Origin: CAG-411 sp963643465
Lineage (GTDB): Bacteria; Bacillota; Clostridia; Lachnospirales; Lachnospiraceae
NCBI GenBank assembly: GCA_963643465.1
Contig: CAVIJT010000002.1
Coordinates: forward strand, 254,640 to 318,639
Direction of reading: 5' to 3'
DNA length: 64,000 bases
The position numbers and the translations under genes were made by a program. Below the pieces are notes generated by a model that worked only from the letters and a program-made list of their open reading frames with translations, ran no database searches and was not told the DNA's origin. Every line of letters starts with the position of its first letter. Position 1 is the stretch's first letter. This document shows positions 7,966-16,355 of the stretch, piece after piece.

Positions 7966-8844
7966 TTACCATTTTTTCTTTTTCTCTTTTAGTTCTTCGT
8001 AAAACAATACATAATTGTCATACCTACTTTTTGGAATTTTTCCTTCCTCCACTGCTTTCTGAACCATACAATCTGGCTCATGGACATGAACACATCCCTG
8101 AAAACGACAGGTTCCCTCATATGGGGAAAACTCTGGAAAATAGAAATGCAGTTCTTCTTTTTCTAAATCAGTGACATACAAAGAAGTAAATCCCGGTGTA
8201 TCCATAATATACGTGTTTTCTCTTACCCTGAAAAGTTCTGAATGTCTGGTAGTATGTTTCCCACGTTCAATTTTTTCACTAATCTGTCCGGTTTCCATAT
8301 TGGCATCCGGAATCAATAAATTGATGGTAGTGGATTTTCCCACTCCCGATGGGCCTGCAAGAACCGTTGTCTTTTGTTCCAATAACTGATGTAGCTCATC
8401 CATTCCTATTCCTTCTCTGGCACTGGTAAATATAACACGATAACTTTCTTCATAAATATCTCGCAATTTCTGCTTTTCTTCTTCGGAAACTAAATCGCAT
8501 TTATTGAAACAAATTACCGTTTCCACACCATATTGCTCCATTGTCACTAAAAACCTGTCTAATAAATTCAAATTTGGTGCCGGCTTTGCGGCTGCAAAAA
8601 TAACAACCGCCTGGTCAACATTTGCTACAGCTGGACGAATTAGGCAATTTTCCCTTTCCTCCACAGATATGATGTTCCCAATCTTCTTTTCTTCATTGAT
8701 AACATCTATCTCTACTTTGTCTCCCACAAGCGGCTTTATTTTTTTGTTTCGAAATACACCTTTTGCTTTACATTCATACAGGCCATGCTCGCCTGTATGA
8801 ATGTAATAAAATCCAGCAATTCCTTTTACAATTCTTCCCTTCAT
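7966..8844 (-). CDS. rsgA: ribosome small subunit-dependent GTPase RsgA
   Basis: A circularly permuted GTPase of 292 residues: an N-terminal OB fold, then NKCD (G4) placed before the P-loop GPSGVGKST (G1) and DTPGF (G3), then a C-terminal zinc motif with CRFQGC, H and C ligands. RsgA helps the final maturation of the 30S subunit and releases assembly factors. The start lies two bases after the prkC stop, indicating translational coupling. Its position next to prkC and rpe is conserved in Firmicutes. Confidence 0.96.
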   Translation of the reverse strand: MKGRIVKGIAGFYYIHTGEHGLYECKAKGVFRNKKIKPLVGDKVEIDVINEEKKIGNIISVEERENCLIRPAVANVDQAVVIFAAAKPAPNLNLLDRFLVTMEQYGVETVICFNKCDLVSEEEKQKLRDIYEESYRVIFTSAREGIGMDELHQLLEQKTTVLAGPSGVGKSTTINLLIPDANMETGQISEKIERGKHTTRHSELFRVRENTYIMDTPGFTSLYVTDLEKEELHFYFPEFSPYEGTCRFQGCVHVHEPDCMVQKAVEEGKIPKSRYDNYVLFYEELKEKKKKW

Positions 8845-8846
8845 CT

Positions 8847-10952
8847 TTAGTCCTCTGCTACCTTTTTAAAGGAAACGCTCTGTCTGCCTACTTCTACATC
8901 GTCTAAATACACAACCAACACAGCAGATGAATCGCTATATCCTTCAAAATCTCCAAGTGACAATGGGAAATCGGACATATCACAGGTTCCAGAGAAAATA
9001 CGTTTGCTCTTTCCATCCTGCTCTAAAATGACCTTAATCACTCCACTTTCATCCTCATTGTTAAATGGGTTGGTATCGATTACGACTCCATATGCCCAAT
9101 AACTATAAGATGGGGTTGGTCCATTGCTATAAGTTACAGAAATGGCTGTTCCTTTTTCTACTTTACTTCCTTTGCTGTAACTCTGAGACACAATCTGTCC
9201 TGCCTCATAAGTGTCACTATATACAAAGGAATCTCCATTGCTAGTATCTAATTTCAAACCTACTTTTTCTAACTCTTTCTTTGCCTGCGCTTTTGTAAGA
9301 CCTAATAAGTTTGGAACTTCTACAGTTGTATCTTCTGGTCCCTGACTAATATAAACAACAATGGTTTCGCCTTTTACTGCATCAGAACCAGCAGTTGGAT
9401 TTGTCTTTATTACATTTCCTTCTGTAACAGTGTCACTATACTCATACTCTTTGCTTGTGCGGAAGCCCTGTGCTTCTAATGCGCTAATTGCACTATCTGC
9501 TGCCTGGTTTGTTACATCCGTCACTTTCACAGTCTGTGCTCCAGAACTTACCGTAAGCGTAATTGTCATTCCATCTTCAATTACCGTATCTTCCTCAATA
9601 TCCTGACTAATAATATAACCTGCTTCCACATCATCTGAAGCCTCTTCGTTTACTACAACAACTAATCCAAGTTCTTCTAACTGTGATTTTACGGTATCTA
9701 ACTGCAATCCAACCACATCTGGTACTTTGTTATCTGAGCGAACATCGGCGGTCACTTCAACAGTTGCCTCTGGAGCCTCTGTTGCTTCATCTGCTTGGGA
9801 AGCCCCACCGCCTCCAAAACATCCGCTTAACTTAACAATTAAAAATATAACGATAAATACAATTAAAATTGCTGCAAGAACGCCTCCGATACTCATGAGT
9901 TTTTCCAGTTTTGGATTCACGTCCTCGTCTTCATCGTCATCCTCTTCTACTTCGTTACCATTTCTCTGAGCTGCCATTTTTTCTGCCTCCTGTATTGCAT
10001 TTACTGGCTGCACTTTGGTATCCCCCTGTGCAGACGCATTTTTAATTTTATCTAAGTCATCGGCGGTAATACTAATGGTAGGTGAGTTAATTACACTCTC
10101 CATAGGATTGAGCTGCACATATGCTCCATCCGGATTTGTCAAAGAATGTTTCAAATCCATAATCAAAGCAGATGCAGTCAAATAACGATATTCTGGCTTT
10201 TTCTGCATACACTTTTGCACAATTCGGTCTAAACTAAGTGGAACTGATGGTTCGATATCCCGAATTGGCACTGCATCTTCCTGTAAATGACAAAGAGCCA
10301 CCGCAACTGTATTCTCCCCAATAAACGGAACACGCCCGGTAAGCATTTCATACAGCGTCACACCTAAGGAATAAATATCACTCTTCTCATCACTAAATCC
10401 ACCTCTTGCCTGTTCTGGTGACAAGTAATGTACAGATCCCATAGCATTGGAAGTAATTGTGTCAGAAGAAATTGCCTTTGCAATACCAAAATCTGTTACT
10501 TTTACTTTTCCCTCTCTGGATATAATAATATTCTGTGGTTTAATATCTCTATGAACAATGTGGTTACCATGTGCTGCCTCCATACCCTGCGCAATCTGGA
10601 TGGCAATTCCCACAGCTTCTTTCACATCTAATTTTCCTTTTCTCTCAATGAAACTTTTTAAGGTGATTCCCTCAACTAATTCCATCACAATATAATACAT
10701 GCCATCCTCATCGCCTACATCATAGACATTGACTACATTTGGATGAGATAACCCCGCCGCAGACTGCGCCTCTGCGCGAAACTTTTCCACAAATTTTGTG
10801 TCATTACTAAATTCTGCTTTTAATATCTTTACTGCTATATATCGATTCAAACGATGATCTTTCGCTTTATATACGTCAGCCATTCCTCCACTGCCGACTT
10901 TATCAATGATCTCATAACGATCATTTATAAAGACTCCTGGTCGTATTGTCAT
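8847..10952 (-). CDS. prkC: PASTA-domain serine/threonine protein kinase (PrkC/Stk1)
   Basis: A membrane kinase of 701 residues. The N-terminal kinase domain (~8-270) has the glycine loop GSGGMADVYKA, IAVKIL, the catalytic loop HRDIKPQN and DFGIAK. An acidic juxtamembrane stretch (EEDDDEDED) precedes one TM helix near residue 355. Outside are three PASTA repeats that bind muropeptides or lipid II, then a C-terminal beta domain. It senses wall state and adjusts growth and division. The ATG at 10952 follows AAGGAGGAG; a start 21 bases upstream lacks such a site. The cognate phosphatase gene lies immediately upstream. Confidence 0.96.
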   Translation of the reverse strand: MTIRPGVFINDRYEIIDKVGSGGMADVYKAKDHRLNRYIAVKILKAEFSNDTKFVEKFRAEAQSAAGLSHPNVVNVYDVGDEDGMYYIVMELVEGITLKSFIERKGKLDVKEAVGIAIQIAQGMEAAHGNHIVHRDIKPQNIIISREGKVKVTDFGIAKAISSDTITSNAMGSVHYLSPEQARGGFSDEKSDIYSLGVTLYEMLTGRVPFIGENTVAVALCHLQEDAVPIRDIEPSVPLSLDRIVQKCMQKKPEYRYLTASALIMDLKHSLTNPDGAYVQLNPMESVINSPTISITADDLDKIKNASAQGDTKVQPVNAIQEAEKMAAQRNGNEVEEDDDEDEDVNPKLEKLMSIGGVLAAILIVFIVIFLIVKLSGCFGGGGASQADEATEAPEATVEVTADVRSDNKVPDVVGLQLDTVKSQLEELGLVVVVNEEASDDVEAGYIISQDIEEDTVIEDGMTITLTVSSGAQTVKVTDVTNQAADSAISALEAQGFRTSKEYEYSDTVTEGNVIKTNPTAGSDAVKGETIVVYISQGPEDTTVEVPNLLGLTKAQAKKELEKVGLKLDTSNGDSFVYSDTYEAGQIVSQSYSKGSKVEKGTAISVTYSNGPTPSYSYWAYGVVIDTNPFNNEDESGVIKVILEQDGKSKRIFSGTCDMSDFPLSLGDFEGYSDSSAVLVVYLDDVEVGRQSVSFKKVAED

Positions 10953-10991
10953 ATTTCTCCTCCTTATGCTCAATCCTTCGCATTCGCTTTT

Positions 10992-11714
10992 TTATATCTG
11001 TACCAGCACAATACCAATATTATCTTTACCTCCATTGGCATTTGCCGCACGTACTAATTCTTTTCCCATATCTATTACTGTATTCTTTTCTTTAATGATG
11101 TCACAGATATCCTCATCTTCCAACATATTAGTCAAACCATCTGTACACATTAAAAGAATATCTCCCTCTCTTACAGTAAGTTCAAAAAAATCTGCCTGTA
11201 CAATAGCACTGGTGCCAATTGCACGAGTAATTACATTTTTATTCCGATGGGTTCTGGCTTCTTCTCTCTCAAGTTCACCAAGACGAACCATCTCCTCTAC
11301 CCAAGAATGGTCCTCTGTAATTTGCTTTATACTATCTTTATGAATTAAATAAGCTCTGGAATCACCTATATTAGCCACAAACAACTCGCTCCCAACAATA
11401 GTCGCTGCAACTAATGTGGTTCCCATCCCATACAGAGATGGGTCGTTTTCTGCCTGACGGAAAACCGCCCTATTTCCCTCTTGTATCGCCTCTTCTAATA
11501 TACTAATTGGCGATTTTGCCTTGCTGTTCTTCGTACAGTTCGCCACTGTTTCCACGCAACATCTGGACGCATAATCACCTGCCTGGTGACCACCCATTCC
11601 ATCTGCTACCAAAAACAAATTAGACAGGTTTCCTACGGGGCTATCGTAACAGAAAACATAATCCTGATTCATTTCCCTTACCATACCAATATTAGTAATG
11701 GAATATGTCTCCAT
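10992..11714 (-). CDS. prpC: PP2C-family protein phosphatase (PrpC/Stp)
   Basis: A 240-residue PPM phosphatase with metal-binding motifs VADGMGGHQAGDYAS, FVANIGDSRAYL, the EDHSW segment and GKDNIGIVLV. It reverses phosphorylation by the PASTA kinase encoded 39 bases downstream. The pair is almost always adjacent in Firmicutes. The start codon follows the rlmN stop by one base. Confidence 0.96.
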   Translation of the reverse strand: METYSITNIGMVREMNQDYVFCYDSPVGNLSNLFLVADGMGGHQAGDYASRCCVETVANCTKNSKAKSPISILEEAIQEGNRAVFRQAENDPSLYGMGTTLVAATIVGSELFVANIGDSRAYLIHKDSIKQITEDHSWVEEMVRLGELEREEARTHRNKNVITRAIGTSAIVQADFFELTVREGDILLMCTDGLTNMLEDEDICDIIKEKNTVIDMGKELVRAANANGGKDNIGIVLVQI

Positions 11715-11715
11715 G

Positions 11716-12762
11716 TTATTCCTCCTCTTTTTGTTTCATGTAACTTCTTCTCAATTGTCCGCAAGCAGCATCAATATCTCTGCCCATTTCTCTTCTTATA
11801 GTAACATTTATTCCTAATTTTTCAAGTATCATTTTGAAATTTTGCACAAATGTGGAATCCGAATCCTTATAGTCACGTTCCTTGATTGGATTGACTGGAA
11901 TCAAGTTTACATGACAATTCTTTCCTTTAAGAAGTCCGCCTAATTCTTTTGCAAACTCTGCACTGTCATTGACTTCCTGCACTAAACTATACTCAAAACT
12001 CACTCTCCGTCCAGTCTTTGCAAAATATTCATCACAGGCATCCATAATCTCTGCAATGGAATACTTATTTGCCACTGGCATCAATTTCTTTCTTGCTTCA
12101 TCATTTGGCGCATGAAGTGAAATTGCTAAAGTAATAGAAAACTGCTCATCCGCCAATTGCCGAATACGCTCTACTAAACCACAAGTAGAAACGGTTATAT
12201 TTCTCTGACTGATATGATAGCCATGCTCATCTGTAAGCATTCTTACGAATTTTACAAAGTTATCATAATTGTCCATAGGCTCACCAGTCCCCATCACAAC
12301 TACATTAGAAACTCGTTCCCCTGAAATATTTTGTATGGCATAAATCTGTCCAAGCATCTCTGACACAGTTAGATTTCGCTCTAAACCTCCAAGGGTAGAG
12401 GCACAGAAATTACATCCCATGCGACATCCCACTTGAGAAGAAATACAAACACTGTTTCCATGATGATATTTCATTAACACACTTTCAATGACACTTCCAT
12501 CTCCAAGACCAAACAAAAATTTAGATGTACTTCCATCTTTTGAAACCAGACGATCCAACAATTTCATATCTGCAATATAACACTGCTCAGAAAGCTGCTC
12601 GCGCAATTTTTTTGACAGATTTGTCATATCCTCAAATTGCATCACAGCCTTTTGATGCAACCATTCATAAATTTGCTTTCCTCGAAAGGCTTTTTCTCCC
12701 ATTCCCTGTATGGTTTCTAACAATTCTTCATAGGACAGGGATTTGATATCTATTTTATCCAT
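11716..12762 (-). CDS. rlmN: 23S rRNA (adenine2503-C2)/tRNA methyltransferase RlmN
   Basis: A radical SAM methyltransferase of 348 residues. The 4Fe-4S ligands are C113, C117 and C120 in CRMGCNFC, and the methyl-carrying cysteine is in AACGQLR near the C terminus. It methylates A2503 in the peptidyl-transferase centre and A37 in some tRNAs. This is RlmN rather than the resistance variant Cfr, judged by the housekeeping context and length. It lies between rsmB and prpC, as in Bacillus. Confidence 0.95.
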   Translation of the reverse strand: MDKIDIKSLSYEELLETIQGMGEKAFRGKQIYEWLHQKAVMQFEDMTNLSKKLREQLSEQCYIADMKLLDRLVSKDGSTSKFLFGLGDGSVIESVLMKYHHGNSVCISSQVGCRMGCNFCASTLGGLERNLTVSEMLGQIYAIQNISGERVSNVVVMGTGEPMDNYDNFVKFVRMLTDEHGYHISQRNITVSTCGLVERIRQLADEQFSITLAISLHAPNDEARKKLMPVANKYSIAEIMDACDEYFAKTGRRVSFEYSLVQEVNDSAEFAKELGGLLKGKNCHVNLIPVNPIKERDYKDSDSTFVQNFKMILEKLGINVTIRREMGRDIDAACGQLRRSYMKQKEEE

Positions 12763-12776
12763 GATTACCTCTTCTC

Positions 12777-14132
12777 TTATTTCCGAAAACGTGCAAGGAA
12801 AAATCCATCTGTTTTATGTATACCCGGAATTAATTGTAAATACCCTTTTTTTGTAGTATGATTCTGCAATTTTTCTGGAATGAACGGATCAAGACTCTCT
12901 AAGGTAAGTCCCAATTCCTTTTCTATCCATCGCATATTCTCTTCATTCTCGGTTTGATTTACGGTACAAGTGCTATAAATCAAAGTTCCTCCTGTTTTCA
13001 CATAAGAAGAAACCACTTGCAAAATCTCACGTTGCAGCTTTACAAGTTCTTCTATTCCTTCTGGGGATGCTTTATATTTAATATCATTTTTCTTCCCCAT
13101 CACACCAAGTCCAGAACATGGTAAATCTGCAATGACTACATCTGCATATGCCTCCATAGCCTCATCTTTTGCTGTGGCATCCCAAACTTTTACATCCAGA
13201 TTTTTCACACCAAGACGCTGCTTATTCTCTTCAATTTTACTAATTTTTTGCTCTGTCAAATCTCTGGCACTCACATTTCCGGTTCCCTGTAAAAGTTCTG
13301 CAGCATGAAGGCTCTTTCCTCCCGGTGCTGCACATACATCCACCACTTGGTCACCTTCTTTGATACCTGCTGCCAGTGCTACCAACATGGAACTTTCATC
13401 TTGAACAGTAAAGAATCCCTGCCGAAAGCTCTCTAACTTTTGCAAATAATTGTAATCAGAAATCCGTAACGCCTCATTCACATAAAATCCATCTTCTACT
13501 GTAACCTGTTCCTTGCCAAGTGTTTCCTTTAACTCTTCTACAGAAATTTTGCTACAGTTACATCGAATTGTAGTAGGACGTTCTGCAAAGACAGCTTTTA
13601 ACATAGCCTCTGTCTGCTCCAACCCATACTGTGTAATCCAGCGTGTAACAATCCATTCTGGCATAGAATAACAAACACTCAAATATAAAATAGGCTGCTC
13701 TTCTCTGGATGGATATGAAATTTTGTCCAGATTTCTTCCCACATTTCGAAGTACACCATTTACAAAGCCTTTCAGATTATGAAATCCCTTTCTCTGCGCC
13801 AGCTTTACTGCCTCATTACAGGCAGCACTGTCTGGCACTTGTTCCATATATTTTAACTGGTATACCCCCATACGAAGAATATTTCGAATCACAGGTTTCA
13901 TTTTTTTCACTTTTACTTTCGAGAACTGATTTAAGATATAATCTAACTCCAAAGCACGCTCTATGGTTCCCTCACAAAGTCTAGTAAAAAATGCCCGTTC
14001 CTGTTTCTCTAAATACTGATAGATGGTGAGTACCTGTCCAATAACAGCACTGCTGTATTCTCCATCTTCTAAAACTTTCATTAACACTTCTAAAGAAAGT
14101 TCTCTTACATTTACTTTTGATGTATCCATCAT
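12777..14132 (-). CDS. rsmB: 16S rRNA (cytosine967-C5)-methyltransferase RsmB
   Basis: A fusion of an N-terminal NusB-like RNA-binding domain (~1-140) to a C-terminal Rossmann methyltransferase (451 residues total). SAM-binding motif DVCAAPGGKSLH, the DLPCSGLG motif and the second catalytic cysteine in STCTVNQ are present. It methylates C967 of 16S rRNA. The ATG overlaps the stop of the upstream metalloprotease gene (ATGA-type overlap), so the two are translationally coupled. The N terminus reads MMD and either Met may initiate. Confidence 0.95.
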   Translation of the reverse strand: MMDTSKVNVRELSLEVLMKVLEDGEYSSAVIGQVLTIYQYLEKQERAFFTRLCEGTIERALELDYILNQFSKVKVKKMKPVIRNILRMGVYQLKYMEQVPDSAACNEAVKLAQRKGFHNLKGFVNGVLRNVGRNLDKISYPSREEQPILYLSVCYSMPEWIVTRWITQYGLEQTEAMLKAVFAERPTTIRCNCSKISVEELKETLGKEQVTVEDGFYVNEALRISDYNYLQKLESFRQGFFTVQDESSMLVALAAGIKEGDQVVDVCAAPGGKSLHAAELLQGTGNVSARDLTEQKISKIEENKQRLGVKNLDVKVWDATAKDEAMEAYADVVIADLPCSGLGVMGKKNDIKYKASPEGIEELVKLQREILQVVSSYVKTGGTLIYSTCTVNQTENEENMRWIEKELGLTLESLDPFIPEKLQNHTTKKGYLQLIPGIHKTDGFFLARFRK

Positions 14133-14860
14133 TTTTTTCTATCTCCTCCAAATATCATAATCAAACGGAGAAGCTGTAAAATCATAGCTGCTGCTGATGC
14201 TATATAAGTAAGTGCGGCAGCTCCAAGTACCTTTCTTGCCTGTCCCACTTCTCTAGTGGATAAAATTCCTGTCTGATCTAAAACTTTAAGCGCTCTGTGT
14301 GATGCGTCAAATTCCACTGGAAGAGTAACTAAACTAAACAACACAGATGCAGAAAACAATATAATACCAAGTGTAATTAATACTTGATTCCAACTCATCA
14401 ATGCTCCAATTAAAATAACAGGCCAAGATGCGTAAGATGCGAAATTTACTACTGGCACTAAAGAAGTACGCACTTTGATTGGTGCATATTCTTTTGCATG
14501 TTGAATGGCATGTCCACACTCATGAGCTGCCACACCTACAGCTGCCACAGAACTACTGTTATATACACTGTCTGATAAACTAAGCACCTTTGTAGACGGA
14601 TTATAATTATCTGTTAAATCTCCGGAAATATGCTGAATACGCACGTCCATAATTCCAGCCCCACGCAAAATTCGCTCTGCTGCCTGGGCTCCTGTAAGTC
14701 CTGACATACAATGCTGTTTTTTGTACTTAGCGTAGGTTGCTTTTACCAACAAGGATGCGCCTAAAGTAAGTAACAATCCAATAATCACTAAAATGTATGT
14801 TGGGTCCCATGCGTATCCATAGCTTCCATACCTGTGATAGCTTACATATAATAATTCCAT
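14129..14860 (-). CDS. yugP: YugP-family zinc metalloprotease, membrane-bound
   Basis: A 243-residue member of the Zn_peptidase_2 (YugP) family. There is one N-terminal TM helix (ILVIIGLLLTLGASLLV), the zinc motif HECGH in VAAHECGHAIQHA, and hydrophobic C-terminal segments. The substrate is unknown; a role in membrane protein quality control is likely by analogy. Insertion between fmt and rsmB is common in Clostridia and absent in Bacillus subtilis. It shares four bases with rsmB. Confidence 0.88.
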   Translation of the reverse strand: MELLYVSYHRYGSYGYAWDPTYILVIIGLLLTLGASLLVKATYAKYKKQHCMSGLTGAQAAERILRGAGIMDVRIQHISGDLTDNYNPSTKVLSLSDSVYNSSSVAAVGVAAHECGHAIQHAKEYAPIKVRTSLVPVVNFASYASWPVILIGALMSWNQVLITLGIILFSASVLFSLVTLPVEFDASHRALKVLDQTGILSTREVGQARKVLGAAALTYIASAAAMILQLLRLIMIFGGDRKK

Positions 14861-14872
14861 CTCTTTTTCCTC

Positions 14873-15808
14873 CTATTTTTCTAACTTTGTTCCAACTTCC
14901 ACTGCATTTCCTCTCAAAAATGCGTCAATATCCATTCGTTTTTTTCCTTCCAACTGTACTTCCTGTAAAGAAAGCAATCCTTTTCCTGTTTGAACCAAAA
15001 GCTCCTGTTTGGTTACTTCCACAACTTCTCCAGCTTCTCCATTCATTTCTTTATCTACTACTTCGGCATCCCAAATCTTTAACGTTTTCCCTTTGTAACC
15101 AGTATATGCACTTGGCCATGGATTCAACCCTCGAATCAAACGTTCAATTTCCACCGCTGATTTGGAAAAATCAATCAGTCCCATTTTTTTGTCTAACATT
15201 TTCACATGAGTAGCTTCCTCGTCCTGTTGCGGTGTTCTTGTTACAGTTCCCTGCTCCAATTCCTTCAACGTCTCTACCAAAAGTTTCGCTCCTTCGATAG
15301 CAAGTTTATCAAAAAGACTTCCACCAGTTTCTTTCTCGTCAAGTGGTACTACCACTTTTTTAAGCATATCGCCAGTATCTATTCCTTCATTCATAAGCAT
15401 GGTAGTCACACCAGACTCTTTTTCCCCATTAATCACTACCCATTGAATAGGTGCTGAACCTCTGTATTTTGGCAATAAAGAGGCATGTACATTGACACAA
15501 CCATACTTTGGCATAGAAAGGATTTCTTTTGTTAAAATCTGCCCAAAAGCAACTACCACAATTACCTCCGGTTCCATCTTTCTAAGAGTATCAACAAAAC
15601 TTTCCTCTCTTACTTTTTCTGGTTGATAAATTGGCAATCCATGTGTCAATGCAGTCTCTTTCACTGGTGGAGCCTGCATACTTTTTCCTCTTCCTTTTGG
15701 TTTATCCGGTTGCGTAACGACTCCTACTACCTCATGTCCGGCGGCAAGAATTGCCTCCAAAGTTCCCACTGCAAAATCAGGTGTTCCCATAAAAACTACG
15801 CGCATCAC
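14873..15808 (-). CDS. fmt: methionyl-tRNA formyltransferase
   Basis: A 311-residue enzyme that formylates initiator Met-tRNA using 10-formyl-THF. The N-terminal Rossmann domain starts VVFMGTPDFAV, the catalytic/folate motif HASLLPKYRGSAPI is near residue 110, and the C-terminal OB-like tRNA-binding domain begins near 205. It follows def by 15 bases, the classical pairing of adding and removing the formyl group. Confidence 0.96.
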   Translation of the reverse strand: MMRVVFMGTPDFAVGTLEAILAAGHEVVGVVTQPDKPKGRGKSMQAPPVKETALTHGLPIYQPEKVREESFVDTLRKMEPEVIVVVAFGQILTKEILSMPKYGCVNVHASLLPKYRGSAPIQWVVINGEKESGVTTMLMNEGIDTGDMLKKVVVPLDEKETGGSLFDKLAIEGAKLLVETLKELEQGTVTRTPQQDEEATHVKMLDKKMGLIDFSKSAVEIERLIRGLNPWPSAYTGYKGKTLKIWDAEVVDKEMNGEAGEVVEVTKQELLVQTGKGLLSLQEVQLEGKKRMDIDAFLRGNAVEVGTKLEK

Positions 15809-15823
15809 GCCACCTCCTTTCTT

Positions 15824-16330
15824 TTACTCCATCTCTTCTTCTTCCATTCTGGCATAAAGTTCTTCGTTGCTAATCAAATCGCCTTCTACCTTCTCCACAT
15901 ACAAATGTCCATCTAAATGGTCAATCTCATGGCAAAGACAACGAGCCAACAATTCTTCTCCTTCAATGATAAATTCTTCCATATTCATATCTAACGCTTT
16001 TACCTTTGCATAATTTGGTCTTGTAACCAAACCAGATTTTCCCGGCACACTAAGGCAACCTTCGTATCCACTCTGTTCTCCTGATGTCTCTAAAATTTCA
16101 GGATTGATTAAGATAATTGGATTTGGTTCCTCACCTGGATCTACATCAATAACAACCACACGCTTTAATACACCAACCTGTGGAGCTGCTAATCCTACAC
16201 CCTGTGCTTCATACATAGTCTCTAACATATCTTCAATCAAAGTTTCAATTCTTGGTGTCATTTCTTTTACTTCGCGAGATGTCTTTTCTAATATTTCATC
16301 TCCCATTTCTCTAATATTTCTTAATGCCAT
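15824..16330 (-). CDS. def: peptide deformylase
   Basis: A 168-residue metalloenzyme that removes formyl from nascent proteins. The three canonical motifs are visible: GVGLAAPQ (44-51), EGCLS (90-94, metal Cys) and HEIDH (134-138, two metal His and the catalytic Glu). The position before HExDH that is often Gln is Cys here. It lies between priA and fmt in the conserved run. Confidence 0.96.
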   Translation of the reverse strand: MALRNIREMGDEILEKTSREVKEMTPRIETLIEDMLETMYEAQGVGLAAPQVGVLKRVVVIDVDPGEEPNPIILINPEILETSGEQSGYEGCLSVPGKSGLVTRPNYAKVKALDMNMEEFIIEGEELLARCLCHEIDHLDGHLYVEKVEGDLISNEELYARMEEEEME

Positions 16331-16355
16331 AATTTTCTTTCCTTTCTCTTTCTAT